From Yoonia maricola (GTDB lineage Bacteria; Pseudomonadota; Alphaproteobacteria; Rhodobacterales; Rhodobacteraceae), in assembly GCF_002797915.1 (NCBI RefSeq), contig NZ_PGTY01000002.1, positions 589,001 to 653,000 of the forward strand: 64,000 nt of DNA. Direction: 5' to 3'. A program made the position numbers and the translations under genes. A model generated the notes under the pieces. It was not told the DNA's origin. It did not search any database and saw only the letters and a program-made list of their open reading frames with translations. Positions 45,256-54,064 of this stretch are shown here, one piece after another; position 1 is the stretch's first letter; every line of letters begins with the position of its first letter.

Positions 45256-45279
45256 TAAGGTGGATCATGATACACCTTA
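45256..45279. promoter_or_regulatory. 24-bp near-perfect palindrome upstream of the dgc operon
   Basis: TAAGGTG at 45256-45262 and CACCTTA at 45273-45279 flank ATCATGAT, so the two 12-base halves match but for one symmetric pair. There is no T-run, so it is not a terminator. It lies about 155 bases before dgcN and is a good candidate operator for a dimeric regulator of the D-glutamate genes. Confidence 0.45.
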
Positions 45280-45432
45280 CCGTCTGCACAGGCATTTCTG
45301 CGGTAAAATTGGCTATTCTTGCACGAAACTGTCGCAATATAGACTATCATCGACCCATTCTGCGATGAAATTGCGCCCCATCGCACGATATCGTCGGGAA
45401 GATACGAATCCCCGAAGACCCGGAGCCTTCTC

Positions 45433-46434
45433 ATGATACAGACCCCTTATCTTTTGTTCCTCGGCGATGCCCCTGATCAGCTTGCCGCGAAGGTGGCGCA
45501 AGGCATCAAGGATTGGCGCCCGGAAAATGCCGTTGGCCAATACCGGATGCCCGGTTGTGGTGCCGACGTCGGCATCGGCGATATGACCTTGGAAGAGGCG
45601 CGCGCTGCCGGTGCCCAAACCCTTGTGATCGGGGTGGCCAACCGTGGCGGTTATATCTCAAAGGCTTGGAAAGAGGTTTTGGTCAAGGCGCTACAAATGG
45701 GTTTCGATATCGCCTCCGGTTTACACAACCTCTTGCGCGATGAGGACGAGCTGGTCGCAGCCGCCCGCGTCAATGGACGTACGCTTTTCGATGTGCGCAT
45801 CCCATCCGTCGCTTACCCGATTGCCAATGGTCAAAAGCGCACCGGCAAACGCTGTTTGGCCATCGGCACGGATTGCTCGGTCGGTAAAATGTACACGGGC
45901 CTTGCCATGGACGCCGAAATGCAGCGCCGCGGCATGAAATCCACCTTCCGTCCAACAGGCCAGACCGGCATTCTGATCACGGGTGGCGGCGTGCCGCTGG
46001 ATGCGGTGATCGCTGATTTTATGGCCGGTGCGGTTGAATATCTGACCCCAGATAATGATGCCGATCATTGGGATCATATTGAAGGGCAGGGCAGCCTGTT
46101 CCACGTCTCCTACTCTGGCGTGACCATGGCCCTGATCCACGGCGGCCAACCCGATGCGCTGATCCTCGCGCATGAGCCCACCCGCACCCATATGCGCGGC
46201 CTGCCTGACTATGATCTGCCCAGCCTTGAAACCCTGCGCGACACGGCCCTGCCCATTGCCCGCGTGGCCAACCCCGCTTGCCAGATCACCGGTATTTCAG
46301 TGAACACCCAGCATCTGTCCGAGGAAGATGCCTTGGCCTATATGGCTGAGGTTGAAGACCGGATGGGGCTGCCCACTGTCGATACGTTCCGACAGGGTGC
46401 CGCGCGGTTGGTTGATGCGTTGGATGCTCTCTAA
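45433..46434 (+). CDS. dgcN: DUF1611 protein, D-glutamate N-acetyltransferase type (DgcN)
   Basis: 333-residue cytoplasmic protein of the DUF1611 family with a Rossmann-like N-terminal half and a P-loop-like 'GTDCSVGKMYTG' near residues 145-156. In marine bacteria, DgcN acetylates D-glutamate and DgcA then racemises N-acetyl-D-glutamate. Here dgcN, an enolase-superfamily racemase and a D-amino-acid aminotransferase follow each other. The older name is 'NAD-dependent epimerase-like'. Starts with ATG after 'GGAGCC'. Confidence 0.85.
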   Translation: MIQTPYLLFLGDAPDQLAAKVAQGIKDWRPENAVGQYRMPGCGADVGIGDMTLEEARAAGAQTLVIGVANRGGYISKAWKEVLVKALQMGFDIASGLHNLLRDEDELVAAARVNGRTLFDVRIPSVAYPIANGQKRTGKRCLAIGTDCSVGKMYTGLAMDAEMQRRGMKSTFRPTGQTGILITGGGVPLDAVIADFMAGAVEYLTPDNDADHWDHIEGQGSLFHVSYSGVTMALIHGGQPDALILAHEPTRTHMRGLPDYDLPSLETLRDTALPIARVANPACQITGISVNTQHLSEEDALAYMAEVEDRMGLPTVDTFRQGAARLVDALDAL

Positions 46435-46448
46435 GCCGTTGTTTCTGT

Positions 46449-46500
46449 CGCGGGCCCAGGATGCCTCCGGCGGGAGTTTTTTTGACCAAGATGAAGAGGA
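46449..46500. repeat. Intergenic element 'gcctccggcgggag' type
   Basis: The gap dgcN-dgcA contains ATGCCTCCGGCGGGAG followed by seven T and an A/G-rich tail. I recall the same string between genes in many Rhodobacterales genomes. CTCC/GGAG can pair over a short loop, so it may act as a weak terminator or processing site. Confidence 0.45.
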
Positions 46501-46504
46501 ACTG

Positions 46505-47464
46505 ATGCAGGTTTCAGTGACGCAAGATGTGTTTCAGCTGGCGCAGGTGTTTACCATCAGCCGTGGGTCCCGGACCGAGGCGCAGGTGCTGACGGTTGCT
46601 GTTGAAGGTGACGGCGCGCGTGGCATGGGCGAATGCGTGCCTTATGCGCGGTATGGCGAAACACTGGAGAGCGTGACTGCGCAAGTCGAAGGGTTCAAGG
46701 GGGGCTGGCCAGAGCTTCCCGATGCCTTGCCTGCCGGGGCCGCGCGGAATGCGCTGGATTGCGCTTTTTGGGATCATGCCGCCAAGCACGCGGGCAAGCG
46801 GGTTTGGGATTTGCTGGGCTTGCCTGAGCCACAGCCAGAGATCACGGCCTATACCCTGTCGCTTGATACGCCAGAGGCGATGCAGAAACAGGCTGCGGCA
46901 AACGCCATGCGCCCGCTTTTGAAGATCAAACTCGGCACCCCTGATGACATGGCCCGCCTTGAAGCCGTCCGTCGCGGCGCGCCCGACGTACCGATCATCG
47001 TGGATGCGAATGAAGGCTGGACAGCTGAGGTCTATGCCGATCTTGCCCCTCATCTTATCCGCCTTGGTGTGCAGATGGTCGAGCAGCCTTTGCCTGTCGG
47101 TCAGGACGATATCTTGGCCGAGATCGCGCGGCCCCTACCTGTCTGCGCCGATGAAAGCTGCCACGACCGCGCCAGCCTGCCGGGATTGCGCGGCAAATAC
47201 GATATGGTGAACATCAAGCTGGATAAGACCGGCGGGCTGACCGAGGCACTTGCGCTCAAGCGTCAGGCATTGGCTGCCGGCTATGGCGTGATGGTCGGTT
47301 GCATGGTTGGATCGTCCCTTGCCATGGCCCCCGCCACGATCCTCGCACAGGGTGTGGCATTCACAGACCTTGACGGGCCTTTGTTATTGGCCGAAGACCG
47401 GGACGAACCTTTGAAATTCGATGATCACGGCGTGCACCCGCCCGCTGCAGCACTTTGGGGATGA
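46505..47464 (+). CDS. dgcA: Enolase-superfamily racemase/epimerase (DgcA, N-acetyl-D-glutamate racemase type)
   Basis: 319-residue muconate-lactonizing subgroup member. Catalytic Lys in 'LKIKLG', metal ligands in 'VDANEGW', 'VEQPLP' and 'CADESC', and second Lys in 'NIKLDKTGG'. Such proteins were called L-Ala-D/L-Glu epimerases; next to DgcN the N-acetyl-D-glutamate racemase role is more likely. ATG 46505 is chosen over the long frame (46328) because GAAGAGGAA precedes it and the domain starts there. The end overlaps dat (ATGA). Confidence 0.85.
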   Translation: MQVSVTQDVFQLAQVFTISRGSRTEAQVLTVAVEGDGARGMGECVPYARYGETLESVTAQVEGFKGGWPELPDALPAGAARNALDCAFWDHAAKHAGKRVWDLLGLPEPQPEITAYTLSLDTPEAMQKQAAANAMRPLLKIKLGTPDDMARLEAVRRGAPDVPIIVDANEGWTAEVYADLAPHLIRLGVQMVEQPLPVGQDDILAEIARPLPVCADESCHDRASLPGLRGKYDMVNIKLDKTGGLTEALALKRQALAAGYGVMVGCMVGSSLAMAPATILAQGVAFTDLDGPLLLAEDRDEPLKFDDHGVHPPAAALWG

Positions 47465-48327
47465 CCATGCGCACAGTCTATGTCAACGGCGAGTACCTGC
47501 CAGAAAACGAAGCCAAAGTATCCATCTTTGATCGCGGGTTTCTGATGGCCGATGGGGTCTATGAGGTGACTTCTGTGCTGGATGGCAAGCTGATCGACTT
47601 TGCCGGACATGCCAAACGTTTGGAACGGTCCTTGAACGAACTCGACATGCCGCATCCAGAGGTTTTGCCAGATCTGCTGGAGGTCCACCGCGAGCTGGTC
47701 CGGCTGAACGGCATTGAGGAAGGTATGATCTATCTGCAAATCACACGTGGTGCGCCCGATGATCGTGATTTCGTCTTTCCCGATCCTGAGACGACGACGC
47801 CGACGGTTGTTCTTTTTACCCAAAACAAGCCAGGCCTTGCCAATAGCCCCGCGGCCAAGAAGGGGATCAAAGTGATCTCCATCCAAGATCAGCGCTGGGC
47901 GCGGCGCGATATCAAAACCGTGCAGCTGCTGTTCCCCTCCATGGGCAAGATGATGGCCAAGGCCGCCGGCGTTGATGACGCATGGATGGTCGAGGATGGG
48001 GCGGTGACCGAGGGGACCTCGAACAACGCCTACATCATCAAGGGCAACACGATCATCACGCGGCATCTGGGCAATGAAATCCTACACGGTATCACGCGTG
48101 CCGCCGTCCTACGCTTTGCGCAAGAGGCGCAGATGAAGGTCGAAGAGCGCAGCTTTACCATTGCAGAAGCACAAGAGGCGGACGAGGCGTTCATCACTTC
48201 GGCCAGCACATTTGTCATGCCCGTCGTTGAGGTCGATGGCGTGGCAGTTGGCGCAGGTAAGCCGGGGCCAGTGGCGGAACGGCTACGTGAGATTTATCTG
48301 GACGAAAGCCGCAAGGTAGCGATGTAG
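47461..48327 (+). CDS. dat: D-amino-acid aminotransferase (class IV PLP enzyme)
   Basis: 288-residue PLP-dependent transaminase; the Schiff-base Lys is near residue 152 ('WARRDIKTVQLL'). 'FDRGFLMADGVYEV' and 'VTEGTSNNAYII' are class IV hallmarks, and the D-amino-acid type is favoured by 'RRDIKT'. It uses D-Ala or D-Glu with 2-oxo acids. The ATG at 47461 lies in an ATGA overlap with dgcA. The operon thus joins D-glutamate handling with D-amino-acid transamination. Confidence 0.88.
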   Translation: MTMRTVYVNGEYLPENEAKVSIFDRGFLMADGVYEVTSVLDGKLIDFAGHAKRLERSLNELDMPHPEVLPDLLEVHRELVRLNGIEEGMIYLQITRGAPDDRDFVFPDPETTTPTVVLFTQNKPGLANSPAAKKGIKVISIQDQRWARRDIKTVQLLFPSMGKMMAKAAGVDDAWMVEDGAVTEGTSNNAYIIKGNTIITRHLGNEILHGITRAAVLRFAQEAQMKVEERSFTIAEAQEADEAFITSASTFVMPVVEVDGVAVGAGKPGPVAERLREIYLDESRKVAM

Positions 48328-48378
48328 GGCGGGGCCTGCCCCGCCGATGCAAGGTTTTTAGTCGGGGCAGACCCCGAC
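48328..48378. terminator. Paired hairpins between convergent genes
   Basis: GGCGGGGC/GCCCCGCC at 48328-48345 and GTCGGGG/CCCCGAC at 48361-48378 are two GC-rich stems with short T- or A-runs between them (GGTTTTTAG). They probably end transcription of dat from one side and the nucleotidyltransferase gene from the other. Confidence 0.65.
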
Positions 48379-49188
48379 CTATGCAACACTGTCATAGGGT
48401 CGCTCTACCCCCAACGTTTCTTTCAGCTTCTCCCACGTCGCCGCTTCAAATCTTTCCGGCCATGCAACATCCAAATCCGCCGCCCGTTTGCGGGCGCGGG
48501 GCAGATAAGCGGCGGCATAGGCCAGATGTGTTTTGATCATCGCCTCACGTTCCGGCACCGGCGGCGGCAGCGACATTATCAGCGCTTTCTGATCATCGGT
48601 GATCAACCGGTTGAGGTGCAACACACCGCCGCGATTGGGTGCGTTGGTCTCTGCGATCAACAGCTCCACCAGCTTGTTGCGTAGGTGAAATACGCCCAGC
48701 ACGCCGTTGATGTATTCTTTACGACCGGCGGCCAGATGCAGCAAGCCTAACACCCGGATGAATTCCTCAACCTCATGGAGGAACCGGGTGGGGCTGGGCC
48801 GGGGCGGCGTGGCCCTGTCGGGCAATGTGCCGTAAATGCCGTCATGATCAAAGAGCGGTTTTAACGTGTTTTGCGCATGCGCTTTCATCTGGTCGGGTTT
48901 GAGGATGATCACGTCGGTGCGTGTCCAGTCTGCCGTAATCGCGTTGATCAGGACTGGCACAGTATTGCGATCCCACCATAGGACGATCTCACCGGTTTTG
49001 CTGATGGCGCGTTTCCAAATGGCAGCAACCGCATCGCTGGCCCCCTCGTCAGCTACCATCACGAAATCAATGTCGCTATAGGCATCGGACATCCCGTTGC
49101 CATAGCTGCCGCTGAGGAAAAGGGCCCTGACGCCGGGTGCATCCCGCGTTGCGTCTGTGATTGTTGCGATAACCTCAGCATGGGTCAC
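48379..49188 (-). CDS. Nucleotidyltransferase-fold protein (aminoglycoside-type)
   Basis: 269-residue protein with the polymerase-beta-like motif 'FLSGSYGNGMSDAYSDIDFVMV' (GS plus DxD) at residues 23-45, then a helical C-terminal part. The frame is open to 49428, but GTG at 49188 is the likely start just before the domain; the stop codon lies in the hairpin region. It may transfer nucleotides to a small molecule, or be a toxin-antitoxin-type enzyme, but its substrate is unknown. Confidence 0.8.
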   Translation of the reverse strand: MTHAEVIATITDATRDAPGVRALFLSGSYGNGMSDAYSDIDFVMVADEGASDAVAAIWKRAISKTGEIVLWWDRNTVPVLINAITADWTRTDVIILKPDQMKAHAQNTLKPLFDHDGIYGTLPDRATPPRPSPTRFLHEVEEFIRVLGLLHLAAGRKEYINGVLGVFHLRNKLVELLIAETNAPNRGGVLHLNRLITDDQKALIMSLPPPVPEREAMIKTHLAYAAAYLPRARKRAADLDVAWPERFEAATWEKLKETLGVERPYDSVA

Positions 49189-49210
49189 GGCGCGGTCCTT
49201 CCTATGGTGG

Positions 49211-49849
49211 TCAGTCGACGGGCGGGTTGGTCCAGTTTGGCGGGGCAAAGGGCTTTTGCAACGCCCGTTCCACCAGTTCCAACCGGTCCTGCCCATAAAA
49301 TGCGTCGCCCTCGATAATGTAGGTGGGCGAACCAAACACATCTTGACCAAGCGCCCAATCAGAGTTTGCACGCAATTGGTCTTGACAGGCGTTTGATCCA
49401 GCCCGCGCGATAAGCGCCTGCGCATCATGGCCCGATGCGGTGGCGATTTCGCCCAATGTCACCGGGTTGGACAGGTCTGCATCATCGCGCCAATGCGCCT
49501 CTAGAATGCGATGGGTCATTGCGTCCACCGCGGCCCCGCTTTCGCCAAGGGCAATGATCATGCCAGAGGCGAGGCTGTAATCCGCATCATGATAGGTTGG
49601 CCGGTAGTTGATCACCGGCACATCGCGGTAGGCGGCCCAACGCTCAATCTCGCGGCCAAAGAAGTAATCAACGTGGGCTTGCGTGCGGGCATGAAAGGGC
49701 TGGCTACCTTGGGCTTCGACCACCGGCGATAGCATGATGGGTTTGTGGACCAGTGTGACGTCATGCTGCGCGCAAAGGGCCATGAGCTTGGCCGAGCCCA
49801 GATAGGCAAAGGCGGAATGGGCGGAGTAGATGTAGTGAATGGTGGGCAT
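49211..49849 (-). CDS. DsbA-family/2-hydroxychromene-2-carboxylate isomerase-like protein
   Basis: 212-residue thioredoxin-fold protein of the GST-kappa/HCCA isomerase type. The N-terminus reads 'IHYIYSAHSAFAYLGSAKLM' where DsbA has CxxC; here Ser replaces the first Cys position, as in glutathione-dependent isomerases. C-terminal 'WALGQDVFGSPTYIIEGDAFYGQDRL' is typical. Likely a cytoplasmic glutathione-using enzyme of aromatic degradation or detoxification. Lies 22 bases upstream of the nucleotidyltransferase gene on the same strand. Confidence 0.88.
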   Translation of the reverse strand: MPTIHYIYSAHSAFAYLGSAKLMALCAQHDVTLVHKPIMLSPVVEAQGSQPFHARTQAHVDYFFGREIERWAAYRDVPVINYRPTYHDADYSLASGMIIALGESGAAVDAMTHRILEAHWRDDADLSNPVTLGEIATASGHDAQALIARAGSNACQDQLRANSDWALGQDVFGSPTYIIEGDAFYGQDRLELVERALQKPFAPPNWTNPPVD

Positions 49850-49904
49850 TATGGCAGATTAGGCGATTGCCTACGGGTTGCAAGACAGTGCAGAGGGCTG
49901 AGGG

Positions 49905-50345
49905 CTAACCCTCTGCCTGCGCCTGCAACTCTTTCGCCCGCTCAGGGGTAATCCCTAACAGATCCTCAATTCGGTGTAGGAGCTTGTCTTCCTGTTCCCG
50001 TCTGATCCCATCAGCAAAGACCACCTGCCAAAGTGCGATCAACGTCGCCTCTTTTTCCTCGGTACTGATGGCATAGCTGAGGATGGTTGCGATCTCTTTG
50101 GTGCGGGGGATTTCCTTTTCCAGCAGCTCGCATTCGGCCCGCATCTTGGCGGCCTCAACAGGGTTGAGGTCGTGGCGTTGCGCCATAATCCGGTCGATCA
50201 GCGCGATTTCCTCGAACAGATAGGCGTCATCTGCCTTTGCGGCCCGCACCAGCAGGGCGCCCATCGCATGTTGTGCGTCGGCCTCGGGCAGGGGTGTGTG
50301 GTATCCGGCGGGGTTCCCGAAAAAGGCGGTCAGGCGTTCGAGCAT
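49905..50345 (-). CDS. TerB-family tellurite-resistance-like protein
   Basis: 146-residue all-helical TerB-like protein. 'HAMGALLVRAAKADDAYLFEEIALID' and 'LWQVVFADGIRREQEDKLLHRI' are the two acidic metal-binding repeats. Present singly in many alphaproteobacteria without tellurite genes, so it is probably a general stress or envelope function. 9 bases after the DUF1244 stop. Confidence 0.9.
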   Translation of the reverse strand: MLERLTAFFGNPAGYHTPLPEADAQHAMGALLVRAAKADDAYLFEEIALIDRIMAQRHDLNPVEAAKMRAECELLEKEIPRTKEIATILSYAISTEEKEATLIALWQVVFADGIRREQEDKLLHRIEDLLGITPERAKELQAQAEG

Positions 50346-50354
50346 GGCAGGGTC

Positions 50355-50648
50355 CTATCCGTGGTTGTCCTTGAAGGCTTCTTTGGCTTCTGCCGAAGCG
50401 TCGGTCTGATACTTCTCTTTCCACTCAGAAAAGGGCATCCCATAGAACGCCTCGCGGCCTTCGTCTTTGGTCATCTCAATCCCGCGTTCGTTGGCGGCCT
50501 CTTGATACCAGCGCGACAGGCAATTCCGGCAGAACCCGGCGAGGTTCATCATGTCGATGTTCTGCGCATCGGTCCGATCTTCCATCAGGTGCTTTTGCAG
50601 GCGGCGAAAGGCGGCGGCTTCCAGTTCGATGCGGGTTTGGTCGTCCAT
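50355..50648 (-). CDS. DUF1244 protein
   Basis: 97-residue conserved protein of the DUF1244 family, with the Cys pair in 'NLAGFCRNCLSRWYQ' that likely binds a metal. ATG 50648 with GAGAGGAC before it matches the family start (MDDQTRIELEAAAF). An upstream ATG at 50663 overlaps the N-formylglutamate amidohydrolase stop (ATGA) and is the alternative. Function unknown. Confidence 0.88.
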   Translation of the reverse strand: MDDQTRIELEAAAFRRLQKHLMEDRTDAQNIDMMNLAGFCRNCLSRWYQEAANERGIEMTKDEGREAFYGMPFSEWKEKYQTDASAEAKEAFKDNHG

Positions 50649-50659
50649 AGCATGTCCTC

Positions 50660-51397
50660 TCATAGGCCCGATTGGGTCAATACATCTGATAATAGGGGGG
50701 CAAGCCGGTTTGCCCAGAGGGTTTGTCCGGCCTCATCGGCAATCAGGTCCTGGCGGAGCTCGATTAATACATTGGGCCGCCCGTGTTGCAGCGCATGACG
50801 GTCGACCGCGTCACCCGGCAAATGGCCTGCGTAGGGTTCATTGTCACCGGTGCACCAGCCTTGCGCGCGGCAGGCCTCTATAAACGGCAATGCAAATCGG
50901 GTGTCATCTGCATAGAGGATGCCGATTTCCCATGGGCGTGGGTGTCGTCCGTTCAGGCGGGGGGTAAAGCTGTGTACTGCGCAGATCACCGGGTCTTTCA
51001 TCTTATTTGCCAGATCGGCATAGGCGGCATGGTAGGGACGGTAGAGCCTTTGCAGCCGCTCTTCCTTCTCGGCTTCATCTGCGTTGCGATTGCCCGGAAT
51101 GATGGTGCCGTCATAAAGGCGCATCATGATCGTCGGATCATCCTCGCCCCGGTTTGGGTCACAGACCAGCCGGGAAAAGCGCGACAGGATCGCAGGGCTG
51201 TCCAATGCCTCGGCCAATTGGCGTGTCACGGCTGCGGCCCCGATGTCGTAAGCGATGTGGCGGCCCATATCGGCGGCGGTCAGGCCCAGATCACCACCAT
51301 GTACCCAATCGGGGATCATGTTGGTTGCGTGGTCACAGGTCATAAGCCACCTGCCCGGCCTGTTAGCCCCTATGATTTCAAACGGTTCGTGCGTCAT
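50660..51397 (-). CDS. N-formylglutamate amidohydrolase
   Basis: 245-residue FGase-family enzyme that splits N-formyl-L-glutamate to formate and glutamate. 'TCDHATNMIPDW' and 'RHIAYDIGAAAVTRQLAE' start the family block, and 'HSFTPRLNGRHPRPWEIG' holds metal ligands. No other histidine-breakdown genes are in the window. It leads a three-gene minus-strand group with DUF1244 and TerB-like genes. Confidence 0.88.
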   Translation of the reverse strand: MTHEPFEIIGANRPGRWLMTCDHATNMIPDWVHGGDLGLTAADMGRHIAYDIGAAAVTRQLAEALDSPAILSRFSRLVCDPNRGEDDPTIMMRLYDGTIIPGNRNADEAEKEERLQRLYRPYHAAYADLANKMKDPVICAVHSFTPRLNGRHPRPWEIGILYADDTRFALPFIEACRAQGWCTGDNEPYAGHLPGDAVDRHALQHGRPNVLIELRQDLIADEAGQTLWANRLAPLLSDVLTQSGL

Positions 51398-51514
51398 TGT
51401 CGTGTCATTCCTTTGACACGAGCTTTAGGCTAGTTGCTGTAGGAATGGAATTGCGCAATAAGGGCGCAACCCAAGCTGTTACCGCTAACGGCCTAGATGG
51501 ACGAAGGAATAGAT

Positions 51515-52960
51515 ATGAGACGCCACCGCAACGTGAAAATTGTCGCCACACTGGGCCCTGCATCGAACGACTACGAGATGATCCGGGCATTGCACGAAGC
51601 TGGCGCGGATGTGTTCCGCCTCAATATGTCCCACGGGGACCATTCCGAGATTAAAGTGCGACATGAAATCATCCGTCAGGTGGAAAAGGACCTGAACAGC
51701 CCGATCACAATTCTGGCCGATTTGCAGGGCCCGAAACTGCGCGTGGGTGTCTTTGCAAATGGCGAGGAAGAACTGGTACCGGGTGCGGCCTTCCGCCTTG
51801 ATCTGGATGATGCAGAAGGCGATGTGAACCGCGTGAAACTGCCCCATAAAGAGATTTTCGACGCGCTGGAACCGGGCGCTCATCTTTTGGTGAACGACGG
51901 TAAGATCAAACTGCGGGTGAAAGACTGCGGTGCGGATTTCGCCAATTGCGAAGTCGTAGTCGGTGGCACTATTTCCAACCGCAAGGGTGTGAATGTTCCC
52001 GACGTAACACTGCCCTTGGCGGCGCTGTCACCCAAGGATCGCAAGGATTTGGAATTTGTCTGTGAATTAGGGGTAGACTGGTTGGCGTTGTCCTTTGTTC
52101 AGCGTGCCGCTGACGTCGAAGACGCGCGTAAACTGGCCAAGGGCCGTGCGGCCATCCTGTCGAAGATCGAAAAACCCAATGCGGTCAAGTCATTCGACAG
52201 TATCCTTGAAGCCTCGGACGGGATCATGGTTGCGCGTGGTGATCTGGGCGTTGAACTGCCTGTTCAAAACGTACCGCCGATCCAAAAACAACTTGTGCGT
52301 AAATGCCGTGCAGCAGCCAAGCCGGTGATCGTGGCGACGCAGATGCTCGAATCGATGATCGACTCGCCTATGCCGACCCGGGCCGAAGTCTCTGACGTGG
52401 CCACTGCCATCTATGAAGGTGCCGATGCGATCATGCTGTCGGCTGAATCTGCCGCCGGGTCCTATCCGATCGAGGCGGTCACCACGATGAACAACGTCGC
52501 AGGCGAGGTCGAGGCCGATCCGACCTACACCGATATTATGGAGGCGTCACGCAAGGCCGAAGGTAAAACCGTGGCCGATGGCATCGTATCCGCGGCACGC
52601 GAAATCGCGGAAACGACCGACGTGAAAGCGATCTGTTGCTTCTCGCAATCCGGCACGACGGCCCTTTTGGTGTCACGCGAACGCCCGCGTGTGCCGATCA
52701 TCGCGCTGACCAACCATATTGAAACCGCGCGCAGGCTTTCTCTGTCGTGGGGCACGAACTGTGTCGTCACGGGTCCTGTACACCGGTTTAAAGATGCGGT
52801 CGTCGCCGCCGTGCGGGCCGCAAAAGCGCAGAATCTGGCCGGTGAGGATGATATGGTGGTCGTCACGGCGGGTGTCCCGTTCAACACACCCGGCTCTACA
52901 AATATTTTGCGGGTTGCGCCCTGTGCAGAACGTTTGATTTACGCTGTTGAGCAAGAGTAA
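51515..52960 (+). CDS. pyk: Pyruvate kinase
   Basis: 481-residue glycolytic enzyme. 'MRRHRNVKIVATLGPASND' starts the barrel; 'RLNMSHG', 'ISKIEKPNAVKSFDSILEASDGIMVARGDLG' (catalytic Lys-Ile-Glu) and 'CFSQSGTTALLVSRERP' are standard. ATG 51515 is chosen over ATG 51497 because GAAGGAAT precedes it. Followed by a small membrane protein and rpmI-rplT, a usual order in Rhodobacterales. Confidence 0.96.
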   Translation: MRRHRNVKIVATLGPASNDYEMIRALHEAGADVFRLNMSHGDHSEIKVRHEIIRQVEKDLNSPITILADLQGPKLRVGVFANGEEELVPGAAFRLDLDDAEGDVNRVKLPHKEIFDALEPGAHLLVNDGKIKLRVKDCGADFANCEVVVGGTISNRKGVNVPDVTLPLAALSPKDRKDLEFVCELGVDWLALSFVQRAADVEDARKLAKGRAAILSKIEKPNAVKSFDSILEASDGIMVARGDLGVELPVQNVPPIQKQLVRKCRAAAKPVIVATQMLESMIDSPMPTRAEVSDVATAIYEGADAIMLSAESAAGSYPIEAVTTMNNVAGEVEADPTYTDIMEASRKAEGKTVADGIVSAAREIAETTDVKAICCFSQSGTTALLVSRERPRVPIIALTNHIETARRLSLSWGTNCVVTGPVHRFKDAVVAAVRAAKAQNLAGEDDMVVVTAGVPFNTPGSTNILRVAPCAERLIYAVEQE

Positions 52961-52994
52961 GCTCTTGCAGGGGCGCTAAAGCGGGACAACAGCA

Positions 52995-53222
52995 ATGGAT
53001 TTCGACCACATCTTCGTACTTGGGATCGTGTTGATCGCCTTTGCTATCCCATCTGCGGTGAGCGCTTATTCCGACGGGCAGCGACCCAAGACCGCGCTGA
53101 TCATGGCGCTTCTGGGCGCCGGGGCGATCATCTTTGTAGTGCGCGAAAACCCCGGCGTTTACGCGCTTGATACCGTCGACGATGTGATCGTCACTGTGGT
53201 GGGTGATCTGATCAACAACTAG
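52995..53222 (+). CDS. Small membrane protein of unknown function
   Basis: 75 residues with two hydrophobic segments (about 6-24 and 36-50) and an acidic end ([16 protein letters not shown]). No family name is known to me. It sits 34 bases after pyk in the same direction and is probably cotranscribed. Confidence 0.75.
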   Translation: MDFDHIFVLGIVLIAFAIPSAVSAYSDGQRPKTALIMALLGAGAIIFVVRENPGVYALDTVDDVIVTVVGDLINN

Positions 53223-53350
53223 ACCCGAATTTGCGCCAAATACCCTTGCAATATGGTATGCGCTGTCGTATCAGCCGCTTTCAACCCGCGCGTCCGGCCA
53301 ATATGGCATGCCGAGTCGCGCGTTCCGACCGATCTGAAGAGGAGACGGAA

Positions 53351-53551
53351 ATGCCGAAGATGAAGACAAAATCGAGCTGCAAAAAGCGGTTCAAAGTGAC
53401 GGCCTCGGGCCGCGTGATCGCAGGCCAGGCTGGCAAGCGTCACGGCATGATCAAGCGCACCAACAAATTCCTCCGCAATGCTCGTGGTACAACCACGCTT
53501 TGCAAAGCTGACGAAGGTATCATCAAACCGATGATGCCTTACGCACGTTAA
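53351..53551 (+). CDS. rpmI: 50S ribosomal protein L35
   Basis: 66 residues, very basic, with the L35 start '[17 protein letters not shown]' and '[17 protein letters not shown]'. The longer frame from 53231 is not real. GGAGAC ribosome-binding site. No infC lies in front, unlike the E. coli order. Confidence 0.97.
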   Translation: MPKMKTKSSCKKRFKVTASGRVIAGQAGKRHGMIKRTNKFLRNARGTTTLCKADEGIIKPMMPYAR

Positions 53552-53568
53552 TATAGGGGATTTGAGAT

Positions 53569-53931
53569 ATGCGCGTTAAAGGTGGAACCGTCACGCACCG
53601 TCGTCACAAGAAAGTTCTCGATCAAGCCAAAGGCTACTATGATCGTCGCTCCAAGACGTTCAAAGTCGCAGCACAGGCAGTCGACAAAGCCAACCAATAT
53701 GCAACCCGTGACCGCCACAACCGCAAGCGCAACTTCCGCGCTTTGTGGATTCAGCGGATCAACGCAGGTGTGCGTTCGGTTGATGAGACACTGAACTATT
53801 CCAAGTTTATCAATGGCCTGACACTGGCTGGCATCGAAGTGGACCGCAAGGTTCTGGCCGACCTTGCCGTAAACGAGCCTGAGGCATTTGCCGCCGTTGT
53901 TGGTAAAGCCAAGGATGCGCTGGCCGCGTAA
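53569..53931 (+). CDS. rplT: 50S ribosomal protein L20
   Basis: 120 residues, '[27 protein letters not shown]' and '[11 protein letters not shown]'. It binds 23S rRNA early in assembly. 17 bases after rpmI and followed by a strong terminator; pheST does not follow. Confidence 0.97.
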   Translation: MRVKGGTVTHRRHKKVLDQAKGYYDRRSKTFKVAAQAVDKANQYATRDRHNRKRNFRALWIQRINAGVRSVDETLNYSKFINGLTLAGIEVDRKVLADLAVNEPEAFAAVVGKAKDALAA

Positions 53932-53954
53932 CGCCAAGCAGACCTGAGCATATG

Positions 53955-53987
53955 AAAAGGCCGCGCAGCATACTGCGCGGCCTTTTT
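53955..53987 (+). terminator. Rho-independent terminator of rpmI-rplT
   Basis: AGGCCGCGCAG-CATA-CTGCGCGGCCT stem-loop preceded by AAAA and followed by TTTTT. Confidence 0.95.
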
Positions 53988-54064
53988 CATTTCATGACTG
54001 ACCGGTGTGACTTACCGCCTAGCAATGCGCGACCACTTAAGGGATAACGCTAACTTTGGCCTTA

